Of a stretch of 64,000 nt of DNA, positions 1-7,672 are shown in pieces; position 1 is the first letter of the stretch, and each line of letters begins with the position of its first letter. Position numbers and translations under genes: made by a program. The notes beneath the pieces are model-generated. The model did no database searches. It was not told the DNA's origin and saw nothing but the letters and a program-made list of their open reading frames with translations. This DNA comes from JADKAV01 sp963769435 (GTDB lineage Bacteria; Actinomycetota; Actinomycetes; S36-B12; UBA10799): the NCBI GenBank assembly GCA_963769435.1, contig CAVYLN010000002.1, forward strand, positions 62,001 to 126,000, read 5' to 3'.

Positions 1-488
1 GGCTCCCCCATCTCGACGCGCATCGCCTCTCGGTGCGGGTCGTCGCCCTCCGCCAGGTCGATCGTGACCAATCCGTTGTCGTGTCCGGTGGTCACAGGTG
101 CCTCTACGCTGGACAGCAGGTCGAAGGCGAGCCCCGCGTCATCGTCGCGCTTCGCGATGATCGGTAGTCGCAGGTCGATGAGTTGATAGACGAGTCGCCG
201 CTTGGCGGCCTCCGTCCGGACGAACGCCTCCATCCCGGACGTGTCCCCGTCGTGTGGGCGCGTCCGGGTGAGCCGGCACGAGGGACAGTAGAGGTCTCCG
301 GAAACAGTCAGCCAGTTGCAGCCGATAAGTGCCGCGTTGGCGCACAGTCGCTGGGTCCCCGACGTCGGGTCGACGGGAATCATCGAGAACTGTTCGGCCG
401 AGAAGGCCTGTGGGCTCCCGCACACCACACACTTGGAACTCTCGAACGAGAGCAGATTTGAACACCGTCGACAGGTGAACGTACGCAT
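1..488 (-). CDS. Putative zinc-binding metallopeptidase, N-terminal part (runs off left edge)
   Basis: The frame opens at an ATG at 488 and stays open to base 1, so only about 162 N-terminal residues are present. The start MRTFTC is followed by two CxxC pairs (CRRC, CVVC), then CNWL and CPSC, which form a zinc-ribbon-like N-terminus. Further on come the pieces EAAKRRLVYQL, TGHDNGLVTIDLAE and REAMRVEM. This order fits the putative zinc-binding metallopeptidase family (Peptidase_Mx type), whose HExxH-containing catalytic half would lie beyond the edge. The gene is 60 bp downstream of the PIG-L deacetylase on the same strand. Family assignment is by recognition of the motif order. Catalytic residues cannot be seen here, so activity is inferred. 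Confidence 0.75.
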   Translation of the reverse strand, partial: MRTFTCRRCSNLLSFESSKCVVCGSPQAFSAEQFSMIPVDPTSGTQRLCANAALIGCNWLTVSGDLYCPSCRLTRTRPHDGDTSGMEAFVRTEAAKRRLVYQLIDLRLPIIAKRDDDAGLAFDLLSSVEAPVTTGHDNGLVTIDLAEGDDPHREAMRVEMGE

Positions 489-547
489 GCCGCATGACAC
501 CACATCCACCGGGCCGCGGTGCGACCGGCACCTGGTGTAGGCGCCGT

Positions 548-1285
548 TCAGCCTTGGAACAACTCCACGGAGACGGCCGCGGGAACGCCCGCGCGTTCCC
601 CGGTCTGCTCGCACATGGCTCTCACGAACTCCGGATCCGCCATGCGATGATCCCCCAGACCCTCGAGGTAGGCGGCGTGGGCGGACAGCGAAGCTACCGC
701 TGCGTCGAGGAAGTCCGTCACCTCGATCGCATGATGGGCCTCAGGTGACCCCGCCACGAGGATCCTCGTCACGGCATGTGGCTCCAGCCCATCGACCGGG
801 AAGATCCACCGGTTGCCGGCATCGGCCGCCGCGTCGAGGGCGGCCTCCCCCACGGCCCGGTGATCGGCACTGTTCCGGCTGCCCGGGAACCCCCAGTTGT
901 CGCGGTGATTGAACAGAAGAAGGGTGCTCGGGCGGTGACGGCGGATGGCGTGCGCCAGATCGCGTCTCAGTGGCAGCCCGTACTCGAGCGTGCCGTCCGG
1001 ATAGTCCATGAACTCGACGTCCTCAACACCCACGATCGCGGCGCTGTCCCGTTGTTCCTGTTCGCGCACCCGAGCGGCTTCGTCCGGCGCCATTCCGTCG
1101 ATACCCGCCTCGCCCCTGGTCGCCAGCAGATAGCGCACGCTACTGCCGGCGGCGGTCCACTTGGCGACTGCGGCCGCCGCGCCGTACTCCAGGTCGTCCG
1201 GGTGAGCCACGACCGCAAGTACGGTGCCAGGATCCTCGTCCCACAATTCCAGTGCCATGCTGACGAATCTATGTCCTTCGCGCAT
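548..1285 (-). CDS. PIG-L (LmbE-like) family deacetylase
   Basis: The 245-residue protein has the zinc-binding AHPDD motif at about residues 27-31 and a downstream SADHRAVG segment supplying the third metal ligand, both typical of PIG-L/LmbE/Mca N-deacetylases, which remove acyl groups from amino sugars or conjugates. The length matches the family. The ATG at 1285 is 10 bp after the stop of the upstream MBL gene, so the two are probably co-transcribed. An internal ATG at 1258 (MALELW) gives an N-terminus closer to family members and is an alternative start. The substrate is unknown. The neighbouring opine-dehydrogenase and aminotransferase genes suggest a role in breaking down an acylated amino compound, but this is inference. 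Confidence 0.85.
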   Translation of the reverse strand: MREGHRFVSMALELWDEDPGTVLAVVAHPDDLEYGAAAAVAKWTAAGSSVRYLLATRGEAGIDGMAPDEAARVREQEQRDSAAIVGVEDVEFMDYPDGTLEYGLPLRRDLAHAIRRHRPSTLLLFNHRDNWGFPGSRNSADHRAVGEAALDAAADAGNRWIFPVDGLEPHAVTRILVAGSPEAHHAIEVTDFLDAAVASLSAHAAYLEGLGDHRMADPEFVRAMCEQTGERAGVPAAVSVELFQG

Positions 1286-1295
1286 GACGTGGCAC

Positions 1296-2152
1296 TCATC
1301 TGAGCCGATCGTGCGCTTCCAGAGCGGTGACCATCTCCTCGAGAACCGGCTGTCCTGGCTGGTCCGGGACGCCGGCCCCGGGCAGCGAGTGCATCATCTC
1401 GAACACCCGGTCCACCATCGCCGCGCCGATCGTCGGGCCGTGACAGGTCGCGATGGTGGTGATGTCGAGCCGCCTCAACTCGTCCACCTCGGCGTCGTAC
1501 CGGGCCTGGTCCAGCAGTTCGATCCAGGGGCTGTTCCACTTTCCGAAGACCGCGAAGCCGTCGGCCCACTGGTCACGGTCCAGTTCGTCGACGTACTCGG
1601 TGCGCTTGGGGACGGGGGTCGAGAAGCAGTCGGACGCCCAGTACACGCCGGTGGACGTGTCCAGCAGGCCGCGGGTCGTAGGAGAGTCATACAGAGGGGG
1701 CCGCAGCGCCACCACCTGCCGGTCACCGATGTCGAGTGACTCCCCATGTCCCAGCCAGCGCCATCGCTGCATGGGCGGAAGCGGACCCTCTGCAGACAGC
1801 CGCTGCGTGAGGTACCAGGTGGCGATCATGGTCGCATTCGGACACATGTCCATCAGCACGTCGACGTTGCCGTAGTGGTCGACGTCGTCGTGCGACACGA
1901 AGATCCATCGGACGTCCTCGGGGTCGACCAGGCTCGTGAGTTGTTCGAGGTAGGCCTGCCTGTCGATCGGGGTGCCGGTGTCCACGACCATCGGTTCCCT
2001 GCCCCGGATGAGCATCGAGTTCATGTGCACGGCCATGGGACCCTCTCCCTCACCGTGGATCGCCTGGATCACGTAGGTCTCGGGGGCGATCAGCAGCGGC
2101 GTCAGCGGGTCGGTCTGGGCCGCTTCGGGTGCTTGTCGATCAGTTCGGTCAT
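1296..2152 (-). CDS. Metallo-beta-lactamase-fold hydrolase, frame break near the N-terminus
   Basis: The intact part, from 2072 to the stop, carries the MBL signature SHDDVDH (metal ligands H, D, H) and later TCHGP, so it is a metal-dependent hydrolase or oxidoreductase-like MBL protein, nearest in style to the ODP/flavodiiron type but without a flavodoxin domain. No convincing ribosome site precedes 2072. A strong AGGAGG seven bases before the ATG at 2152 begins MTELIDKHP in another frame and hits a stop after 16 codons. Adding one C to the CCC run (plus-strand ggg at 2127-2129) joins the two into a continuous 285-residue protein reading MTELIDKHPEAAQTDPLTP. I therefore give 2152 as the start and regard the break as a lost base. 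The gene is divergent from the LuxR-type regulator. Confidence 0.75.
2127..2129 (-). other. Probable one-base deletion in a C run of the MBL gene
   Basis: The frame set by the AGGAGG-preceded ATG at 2152 and the frame of the conserved MBL body differ by one base. The CCC run here, if CCCC, gives a single open frame with a sensible N-terminus. Confidence 0.6.
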
Positions 2153-2211
2153 GGTGGTTCCTCCTTGTGGATGTGTCTGCGATGTTGCCTACGCGCGAAC
2201 GGCGGGCACCA

Positions 2212-2244
2212 TCCCTGATTCCCGGGGAGTCGCACCCCCAGGGA
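2212..2244. promoter_or_regulatory. Inverted repeat in the divergent MBL/LuxR-regulator spacer
   Basis: TCCCTG at 2212-2217 is mirrored by CAGGGA at 2239-2244, with GGGG (2224-2227) and CCCC (2235-2238) inside. It sits upstream of the regulator promoter and between two divergent genes, so it may be an operator for the adjacent regulator or an RNA hairpin. It is only a sequence observation. Confidence 0.4.
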
Positions 2245-2251
2245 TCTGGGA

Positions 2252-2280
2252 TTCACTTCGTCGGCGTTCCGGTGGATACT
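2252..2280 (+). promoter_or_regulatory. Candidate promoter of the LuxR-type regulator
   Basis: TTCACT (2252-2257) and GATACT (2275-2280) are separated by 17 bp, and each matches four of six consensus positions. The ATG at 2288 follows GATACT by 7 bp and has no Shine-Dalgarno, so the transcript is probably leaderless. Confidence 0.45.
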
Positions 2281-2287
2281 CGACGAC

Positions 2288-3607
2288 ATGGCCATGGATG
2301 CGCAGACGGTGGGTGCGCGACTCGCTTCGCTGTCCGTCACTGGCCTGGCTCACGAGGCGTTCGCCGAGGCGGCACTGGAGGTGCTCAAGCAGGCTGTTCC
2401 GTTCGAGAGTGCTTGCCTTGCCTCGTGCGACCCTGACACGCACCTGCTCACGGGCACTACGAAGATGGGCCTCCCGGACGCCCGGGACGCGGAGTTCGCC
2501 AGTTTCGAGTACGAGCGCCCAGATGTGAACAGTTTCGGTGAGATCGCCCAGCGTCCGATCCCGGTCGGGGTTCTTGCCCTTGATACCGATGGCCACCCAG
2601 AGCGTGCGGCGAGGTATCGCGATTTCCTGGTGGCCCATTTCGACCAGGGAAACGAGCTGCGTGCGGCGCTGCGTGCCGATGGTCGGACGTGGGGTTTCGT
2701 GGGGCTGTACCGACCGACCTCAGCCACTGGATTCAGTCCCGCGGACGCCGCGTTCGTGGCCGGGGTCTCCCAAGTGCTGGCTGCGGGTTTTCGAGCCGGA
2801 CTCATCGCCGGCGCGGCTCGCAACCCTGATCCCGTCCATGGCCCCGCCGTACTTGTCGTCGACCCCGAAGACGCGGTCACCAGTGCCTCTGGCCCTGCCG
2901 AACAACGGCTGGAACAACTTGGCGGTTCGGTCTGGGGTCAGTTACCCATCCAGCTGGTCACGGTCGTGGCCTCCGCCCGCGCGTTCGGAGCAGGCATCCG
3001 CAGCACCCCGGCCAGCACCAGGGTTCGCGCCCGCGACGGTTCGTGGCTGATTGTGCATGCCGCACCTCTGACCACCCCGTCAGGTCCCGGCAAACAGGTC
3101 GTTGTCACCATCGAGGCGGCTCGCCCTCCGGAGCTGATCCCGTTGATCGTGGCCGCCTACCAACTCACCGATCGGGAGCGCGAGGTGGTCGTGGCGGTTC
3201 TCGGAGGCGCCAGCACCCGGGAGATCGCCGCCAGTCTTCATCTCTCCCCGTACACAGTGCAGGACCATCTGAAGGCCGTGTTCACGAAGTGTGGAGTGAG
3301 TTCGCGCCGAGAACTCATCGCGACGGTGTTCTTCAGCCACTACGCGCCCGTCATCGGCCAGCCACTCGACACAGCCGGACGGGCCTTCGTTGCCTACTGC
3401 GAGCGCTACAGCGACCTGAGTTCGTCCACGCTGTACCCCGCAAGGCCGAGACTCGTCATCGTCCGAGCCTGCTCCGCCTCGAAATCACGGCCTGTGACGA
3501 TGGAACTCATCCGGAGCACAGCATCCATGTTGGGGGTTGGGACGCCGACGGCCCGTGCCAGGTCCGTCAGGAAGACCAGCCCGAAGCCGGCGTCCTCAGT
3601 GAAGTAG
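2288..3607 (+). CDS. LuxR-family transcriptional regulator with GAF-like sensor region
   Basis: Residues 1-180 look like a GAF-type sensory region and residues 290-345 form a LuxR/GerE helix-turn-helix (YQLTDREREVV, TREIAASLHLSPYTVQDHL). The family usually ends about 20-30 residues after the HTH. Here the frame continues, and the last 202 bp lie antisense over the 3' end of the opine-dehydrogenase gene, where the sequence looks non-native. A stop in another frame at 3417-3419 would give a tidy end, so either a stop was lost or a small indel exists around 3350-3410. Its position beside MBL/PIG-L and opine-dehydrogenase/aminotransferase genes suggests it regulates them. The inducer is unknown. 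Confidence 0.8.
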   Translation: MAMDAQTVGARLASLSVTGLAHEAFAEAALEVLKQAVPFESACLASCDPDTHLLTGTTKMGLPDARDAEFASFEYERPDVNSFGEIAQRPIPVGVLALDTDGHPERAARYRDFLVAHFDQGNELRAALRADGRTWGFVGLYRPTSATGFSPADAAFVAGVSQVLAAGFRAGLIAGAARNPDPVHGPAVLVVDPEDAVTSASGPAEQRLEQLGGSVWGQLPIQLVTVVASARAFGAGIRSTPASTRVRARDGSWLIVHAAPLTTPSGPGKQVVVTIEAARPPELIPLIVAAYQLTDREREVVVAVLGGASTREIAASLHLSPYTVQDHLKAVFTKCGVSSRRELIATVFFSHYAPVIGQPLDTAGRAFVAYCERYSDLSSSTLYPARPRLVIVRACSASKSRPVTMELIRSTASMLGVGTPTARARSVRKTSPKPASSVK

Positions 3608-4482
3608 CGGTAGTCCAGTTGGGGCTGTGCCCGGATCCCCCGGAACCCGGGGGCTTGGGAGTACCCCGTGCTGTAGTTGTTCACCGCTTGGTAGCCCTGC
3701 AGAATCCCCAGCTCGGGATCGCGCAGAACGGCCACGCCCAGAGCCTGCGCGATGGCGAGCCGTTCGGTGTCAACCGCCTCGATCACCCTGCCGACACCCT
3801 CGGTCACCCCCTCTTCGTAGAACAGGAAGTCCCCGCCGGTGCGCTCGATCAACGCGACGTTGCACAAGGACACCGCCGGATGGATCACTGGGTTGCCGTT
3901 CTGAAGCGTGGTTTGTAGAACGCTGCTGGCCTTCTCGATCTCCCCATGAACAGGTCGGAGAACGTCGTAGACGGCCTGGGTGTCGGCGCCGGGCAGGGCC
4001 GCCACGTAGTAGCCGCCCTTGAGACGGTTGTAGACGGTGATGTGCGCGGGACCCGTGAGCCGCACGGCGTACGGCAGCGTGGAGGTCTCGGCCACGATCA
4101 CGGAGTCGTCATCCAGCGCCAGTCCCAGACCCTGCTTGAAGACGATCGCACCCGCACAGGAACTCGGGCAGACCACGAACATCTGCCCGGGCGTCATGTG
4201 TGGCGCACAGGCCTCCGCGAACGGTTGGGTGCTGTAGGCAGGGCCCACCGCGAAGACCAGATCGGCCCCGGCAACAGCCACTTCCGGGTCGTGGCCGGCG
4301 TAGACGATCTCCTGGAAACCCTGGAGTTCACCATCCGCGGAGATGCCGCCCTTCGCCGCGACTGCGGAGATGGTCTCGTCGAACTGCGGGAAATCGAACA
4401 TGCTCACGGCATGTCCGGCCTGCGCCCATTCGAACGCGATGGCAGCGGCACCGTTTCCAGATCCGAGAACTGCGACCTTCAT
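3406..4482 (-). CDS. Octopine/nopaline (opine) dehydrogenase-like NAD(P) enzyme
   Basis: The protein opens with a Rossmann nucleotide-binding motif GSGNGA directly after the start (MKVAVLGSGNGAAA) and later has GNPVIHPAVSLCN, the histidine-containing catalytic region of the NAD/NADP octopine/nopaline dehydrogenase C-terminal domain. The length of 358 residues is normal. I chose the ATG at 4482 because GGAAGG lies six bases upstream; the frame extends eight codons further to 4506. Such enzymes reductively condense an amino acid with a 2-oxo acid, or oxidise the resulting N-(carboxyalkyl)amino acid. It lies 118 bp downstream of a class III aminotransferase on the same strand. The direction and substrate are not deducible. 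Confidence 0.82.
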   Translation of the reverse strand: MKVAVLGSGNGAAAIAFEWAQAGHAVSMFDFPQFDETISAVAAKGGISADGELQGFQEIVYAGHDPEVAVAGADLVFAVGPAYSTQPFAEACAPHMTPGQMFVVCPSSCAGAIVFKQGLGLALDDDSVIVAETSTLPYAVRLTGPAHITVYNRLKGGYYVAALPGADTQAVYDVLRPVHGEIEKASSVLQTTLQNGNPVIHPAVSLCNVALIERTGGDFLFYEEGVTEGVGRVIEAVDTERLAIAQALGVAVLRDPELGILQGYQAVNNYSTGYSQAPGFRGIRAQPQLDYRYFTEDAGFGLVFLTDLARAVGVPTPNMDAVLRMSSIVTGRDFEAEQARTMTSLGLAGYSVDELRSL

Positions 4483-4600
4483 GGGATTCCTTCCCGCAGA
4501 CGACACCTACACGCCCCATCCTGGTCCGCGGGGCTCGGTCACGCCTTACGGACGCAGTGAAACTGCCTTTCCCGCGGCAGGCACGGGGTTGGGACCCCGG

Positions 4601-6025
4601 TCAGCCGCGCAGCGCCTTCGCGAGGTCCTCGAATGCCTGCACAAGCAGTCCCATGTCGTCCTGAGTGTGCGCCACCGAGACCAGCCACTGCTCGTCCAGT
4701 CCGGGGGGTGTGAGGATTCCCCGGTTCACGCCCCAGAGCCAGCTGAGTTCGGCCGTGTCGAAGTCCGTCCGCTTGTAGTCGCGATAGTTGCGCACCGGCT
4801 CGGTCGCCCAAGTCACGGCACCCTTGACGCCGAACCCGACGGTGTGAGCGGGCAGGTCGTAGCGCGTGATGATGCCGTCGATCGCATCAAGTGCTCCGTT
4901 GTTGATCTGCTCGGCGTGGTCCAGGACCTCTTCAGTGCAGATCTCATCGACTGCGGCAGCCGCTGCCATCACCAACGGATTGCCGTTGTAGGTGCCGAAG
5001 TGCCACATGCGTCCGTCGCTGATCGTGGCCATCACGTCCGCGCGCCCACCGAAGGCTGCCAGCGGCAGGCCTCCCCCGATGCTCTTGGCCAGGGTGATCA
5101 GGTCCGCGGTCACGCCGAGGCGCTGCGATGCGCCGGCGTATCCGGCGGTGAGGCCCGTCTTCACCTCGTCGAACACCAGCAGGGCGCCGTGTCTGTCACA
5201 CGCCGCCCGCACCCCGGCAAGATAGCCCGCATCGGGCAGAACGATCGAGATGTTCTCGAGTACCGGTTCCATCACGACTGCGGAGATCTCGTCGCCGTGC
5301 TCCGCGAAGATCGCCTCGAGGCGCTCCAGGTCGTTGTAGGGCACGACATGGACGATGCCGGCCTCAGCCTCGAAGGGAACGACGGGCACGGGTGAGGCTT
5401 CGGGGCCGGCTTCGGCGACCTCGGGCTTGACCGATACCGACAGCGCGTCGTAGCCGCCGTGGTAGCCACCTTCGATCTTGATGATCCCCCGGCGCCCAGT
5501 GAACACACGGGCGGCCTTGACCGCGTACATGGTCGCTTCGGTACCGGAGTTCGCGAAGCGCAACTGATCCAGGCTGAAGCGGCGTTGGAACCGCTCGGCC
5601 ACCTCGGTGGTCGACGGGGACGGGGTGACGAACAGCGTGCCGCTCTCCATCGCTTTGGTCACGTACTCGACGACCAGCGGGTGCAGGTGACCGACCAGCA
5701 TCGCACCGAACCCCATGGACAGGTCCAGCAGTTTGCGACCGTCGACGTCTGTGAGCCAGGCGCCCTTCGCCGACTCGATGGCGATCGGGTGGGGCTCCCA
5801 GTACTGGAAAGACGACGCGACACCCAGCGGCAGGGTGCTCATCGCACGCTCGTGGTGAGCGGCCGAACCTGCGGTGCTGCCCGAGAAGCGCTCCCACTCC
5901 TGGGCCATCAGCTTCTCGACGACGCCGAGGTCCACCGGGGTCGAGGAGGCGGGGACCGTCCGTTTGGTCGCGGGATCGTGGGCGGGCCACGAGGTCGCGG
6001 CGTCGTTCAGCTCTGTGTCGGTCAT
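4601..6025 (-). CDS. Class III PLP-dependent aminotransferase (glutamate-1-semialdehyde aminomutase-like)
   Basis: This 474-residue enzyme has the fold-type I class III layout: the aldehyde-binding segment RFANSGTEATMYAVK, the cofactor aspartate in LLVFDEVKTG, and the PLP lysine in ITLAKSIGGGLPL (about residue 312), followed by GTYNGNPL. It resembles the GSA aminomutase/aminotransferase branch but has no hem genes nearby, so it is more likely a catabolic aminotransferase. I chose the ATG at 6025 (MTDTELNDAAT), with GGAG seven bases upstream. The open frame extends to 6133, but that region reads as promoter sequence. It probably forms an operon with the opine-dehydrogenase-like gene. The amino donor is unknown. 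Confidence 0.85.
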   Translation of the reverse strand: MTDTELNDAATSWPAHDPATKRTVPASSTPVDLGVVEKLMAQEWERFSGSTAGSAAHHERAMSTLPLGVASSFQYWEPHPIAIESAKGAWLTDVDGRKLLDLSMGFGAMLVGHLHPLVVEYVTKAMESGTLFVTPSPSTTEVAERFQRRFSLDQLRFANSGTEATMYAVKAARVFTGRRGIIKIEGGYHGGYDALSVSVKPEVAEAGPEASPVPVVPFEAEAGIVHVVPYNDLERLEAIFAEHGDEISAVVMEPVLENISIVLPDAGYLAGVRAACDRHGALLVFDEVKTGLTAGYAGASQRLGVTADLITLAKSIGGGLPLAAFGGRADVMATISDGRMWHFGTYNGNPLVMAAAAAVDEICTEEVLDHAEQINNGALDAIDGIITRYDLPAHTVGFGVKGAVTWATEPVRNYRDYKRTDFDTAELSWLWGVNRGILTPPGLDEQWLVSVAHTQDDMGLLVQAFEDLAKALRG

Positions 6026-6100
6026 GTCTACTCCGCATGTACAAGGAATTTCCCCGACGGTAGCAAGAACGGGACCGTTTAGATAGCCCTTCGACATAGG

Positions 6101-6117
6101 AGATTCGATCAGATTCG
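6101..6117. promoter_or_regulatory. Direct repeat AGATTCG x2 with 10-bp period upstream of the aminotransferase
   Basis: AGATTCG occurs at 6101-6107 and again at 6111-6117, one helical turn apart, in the 245-bp spacer between the divergent aminotransferase and GNAT genes. The position 75-90 bp upstream of the aminotransferase start suits a regulator site. Confidence 0.4.
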
Positions 6118-6257
6118 TATCAATGTCACACATTTACCGCTGAAAACGTTCGTTACAGGTGGTCAATTCTGCGGTTGCCGTAGATGATCATCTCGGGTGA
6201 GCTGAGCAGACCGGGTCTCTGAATGGTCCCCTTCGGGAGGGCCGGGCAGGCTGGTCC

Positions 6258-6263
6258 TACAGT
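6258..6263 (+). promoter_or_regulatory. -10 box of a probable leaderless GNAT transcript
   Basis: TACAGT (TAnnnT form) ends seven bases before the GTG at 6271 and no ribosome site is visible, the usual arrangement for actinobacterial leaderless genes. Confidence 0.5.
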
Positions 6264-6270
6264 CGGTCGG

Positions 6271-6750
6271 GTGATGATCAGTGAGGAGGACCCGGCTGGC
6301 GAACGTGCCCGAGGGGCCGTTGTCTCCTACATTCGCGAGGTGCTGGACCTTGCCGGGCTGCAGCAGCTCGGGGTCGAGTCCGCCGCCCGGGATGTCGACG
6401 ACTACCGACCCCCCACAGGAGCGTTCGCACTGGCGCTGGACGGCGACCGCGTGCTGGGATGTATCGCGCTGCGTCGGCACACACGCGACGAGGCTGAGAT
6501 CAAGAGGATGTGGGTGGCACCGGCCGCCCGCGGCGCGGGGCTGGGTGCGGCCCTGTTGGATCACATCGAAGGACGCGCGGTCGAACTCGGGTACCGCAGG
6601 GTCGTCCTCGACACGAACAGCGCCCTGACCGCCGCCATGCATTTCTACACACAGCACGGATACGCACCGATCGAGCGTTACAACGACAACATGGATGCGA
6701 CGCACTTCTTCGCGAAGAGCCTCAGCGACCAGCGCGCCCCGGATCTGTAG
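6271..6750 (+). CDS. GNAT-family N-acetyltransferase
   Basis: The protein of about 159 residues has the GNAT acetyl-CoA pocket motif RGAGLG (about residues 87-92) preceded by the strand IKRMWVAP, and the C-terminal beta-strand region FYTQHGYAPIERY. It would transfer an acetyl group to an amine; the substrate is unknown. The GTG at 6271 fits the TACAGT box seven bases upstream; an adjacent ATG at 6274 and an upstream ATG at 6223 in the same frame are alternatives. Its 3' end overlaps the convergent hutG 3' end by about 29 bp. It is not obviously tied to either neighbouring pathway. Confidence 0.85.
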   Translation: MMISEEDPAGERARGAVVSYIREVLDLAGLQQLGVESAARDVDDYRPPTGAFALALDGDRVLGCIALRRHTRDEAEIKRMWVAPAARGAGLGAALLDHIEGRAVELGYRRVVLDTNSALTAAMHFYTQHGYAPIERYNDNMDATHFFAKSLSDQRAPDL

Positions 6751-7672
6751 CCCGGCTTCGCAGCAGCAGACCAGCGCCGATCTCCAGGACGCACGCCGCG
6801 ACCAGACGAACCGTTCTCAGGTCGGGACCGTCCCTGCTCGCATCCACCTCGACGAGGTCGACGCTGACAACGCGGGCATCTCGGCCGGCGATGCGCGCCG
6901 CCTCCCGGAGTTCATAGGCACTCAGTCCCCCGGGCAGCGAAGCAGGACATGCCGGCGCGACCGCCTGATCGCAGACGTCGACATCGAGATCGACATGAAC
7001 ACGCGACTCGGGTCCCGCGCCGACGAGGTCCAGCGCGCTGCGCATCACGGCGCTGATCCCGCGTCGCTGCACCTCATCCCTATGGACCACGGTTATCCCG
7101 AAGTCACGGGCGCGTTCGTGATACTCCCGGGAGTTGGCGAAGTCGGAGATGCCGATCTGGACGACACGTCTGCCGTCAAGGCCTGCCTCGATGAGCCGTG
7201 CCACCGGGGATCCGTTGGACTCGCCGTCGCGGACATCGTGATGGGCATCGAGTGTCACTAGCCCGTCGGCGCGCATCCCTCGTGCGACCGCATAGGTGAT
7301 CGAGTTGTCCCCGCCGAGAGCCAGAAGCAATCGGCCCTCCCACTCGGACAGAATCGCCTGCGTGCGCGACTCTCCCGCCGCACCATCGGGCTCTTCGACG
7401 TCCCCCAGATCACTGACCGTCAGTTCCCGGAGGTCGGACTCGATCGATGCCGCCCATGTCGAGTACCGACGCAGCGCGTCCCTGACCGCGGCCGGTGTCT
7501 TATGGGCCTGGGTCGCGGAGATCGAAGTGCGGTGCGCCGGCACTCCGAGGACCCCGAGGTCGACCGTGGGGCCGGGGTTTCCACCCAACCCCGTGCGCGA
7601 AGCTGCGAGCCACTCCCCAGCGGACGGCCACTTGGGGTCGGCGTACCTCGGACCAGTCGGTTCGGGAGTCAT
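6722..7672 (-). CDS. hutG: Formimidoylglutamase-type arginase/agmatinase-family hydrolase (HutG)
   Basis: The 316-residue protein shows the binuclear manganese motifs of the ureohydrolase family: GGDNS, DAHHD and DLDVDVCD. As the last gene of a hut operon it should hydrolyse N-formimino-L-glutamate to glutamate and formamide. The ATG at 7672 overlaps the hutI stop as ATGA, indicating translational coupling; the frame also extends to 7705 inside hutI, which I reject. The C-terminal 30 residues overlap the convergent GNAT gene. The alternative, agmatinase or guanidino hydrolase, is less likely in this context. Confidence 0.88.
   Translation of the reverse strand: MTPEPTGPRYADPKWPSAGEWLAASRTGLGGNPGPTVDLGVLGVPAHRTSISATQAHKTPAAVRDALRRYSTWAASIESDLRELTVSDLGDVEEPDGAAGESRTQAILSEWEGRLLLALGGDNSITYAVARGMRADGLVTLDAHHDVRDGESNGSPVARLIEAGLDGRRVVQIGISDFANSREYHERARDFGITVVHRDEVQRRGISAVMRSALDLVGAGPESRVHVDLDVDVCDQAVAPACPASLPGGLSAYELREAARIAGRDARVVSVDLVEVDASRDGPDLRTVRLVAACVLEIGAGLLLRSRATDPGRAGR

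Noticed and set aside
139..531. 130-residue minus-strand open frame at the left edge
   Set aside because: It is out of frame with the CxxC-rich metallopeptidase, which explains the region better.
6026..6133. N-terminal extension of the aminotransferase frame
   Set aside because: No ribosome site, unlike the family N-terminus, and it contains the promoter region with the direct repeat.
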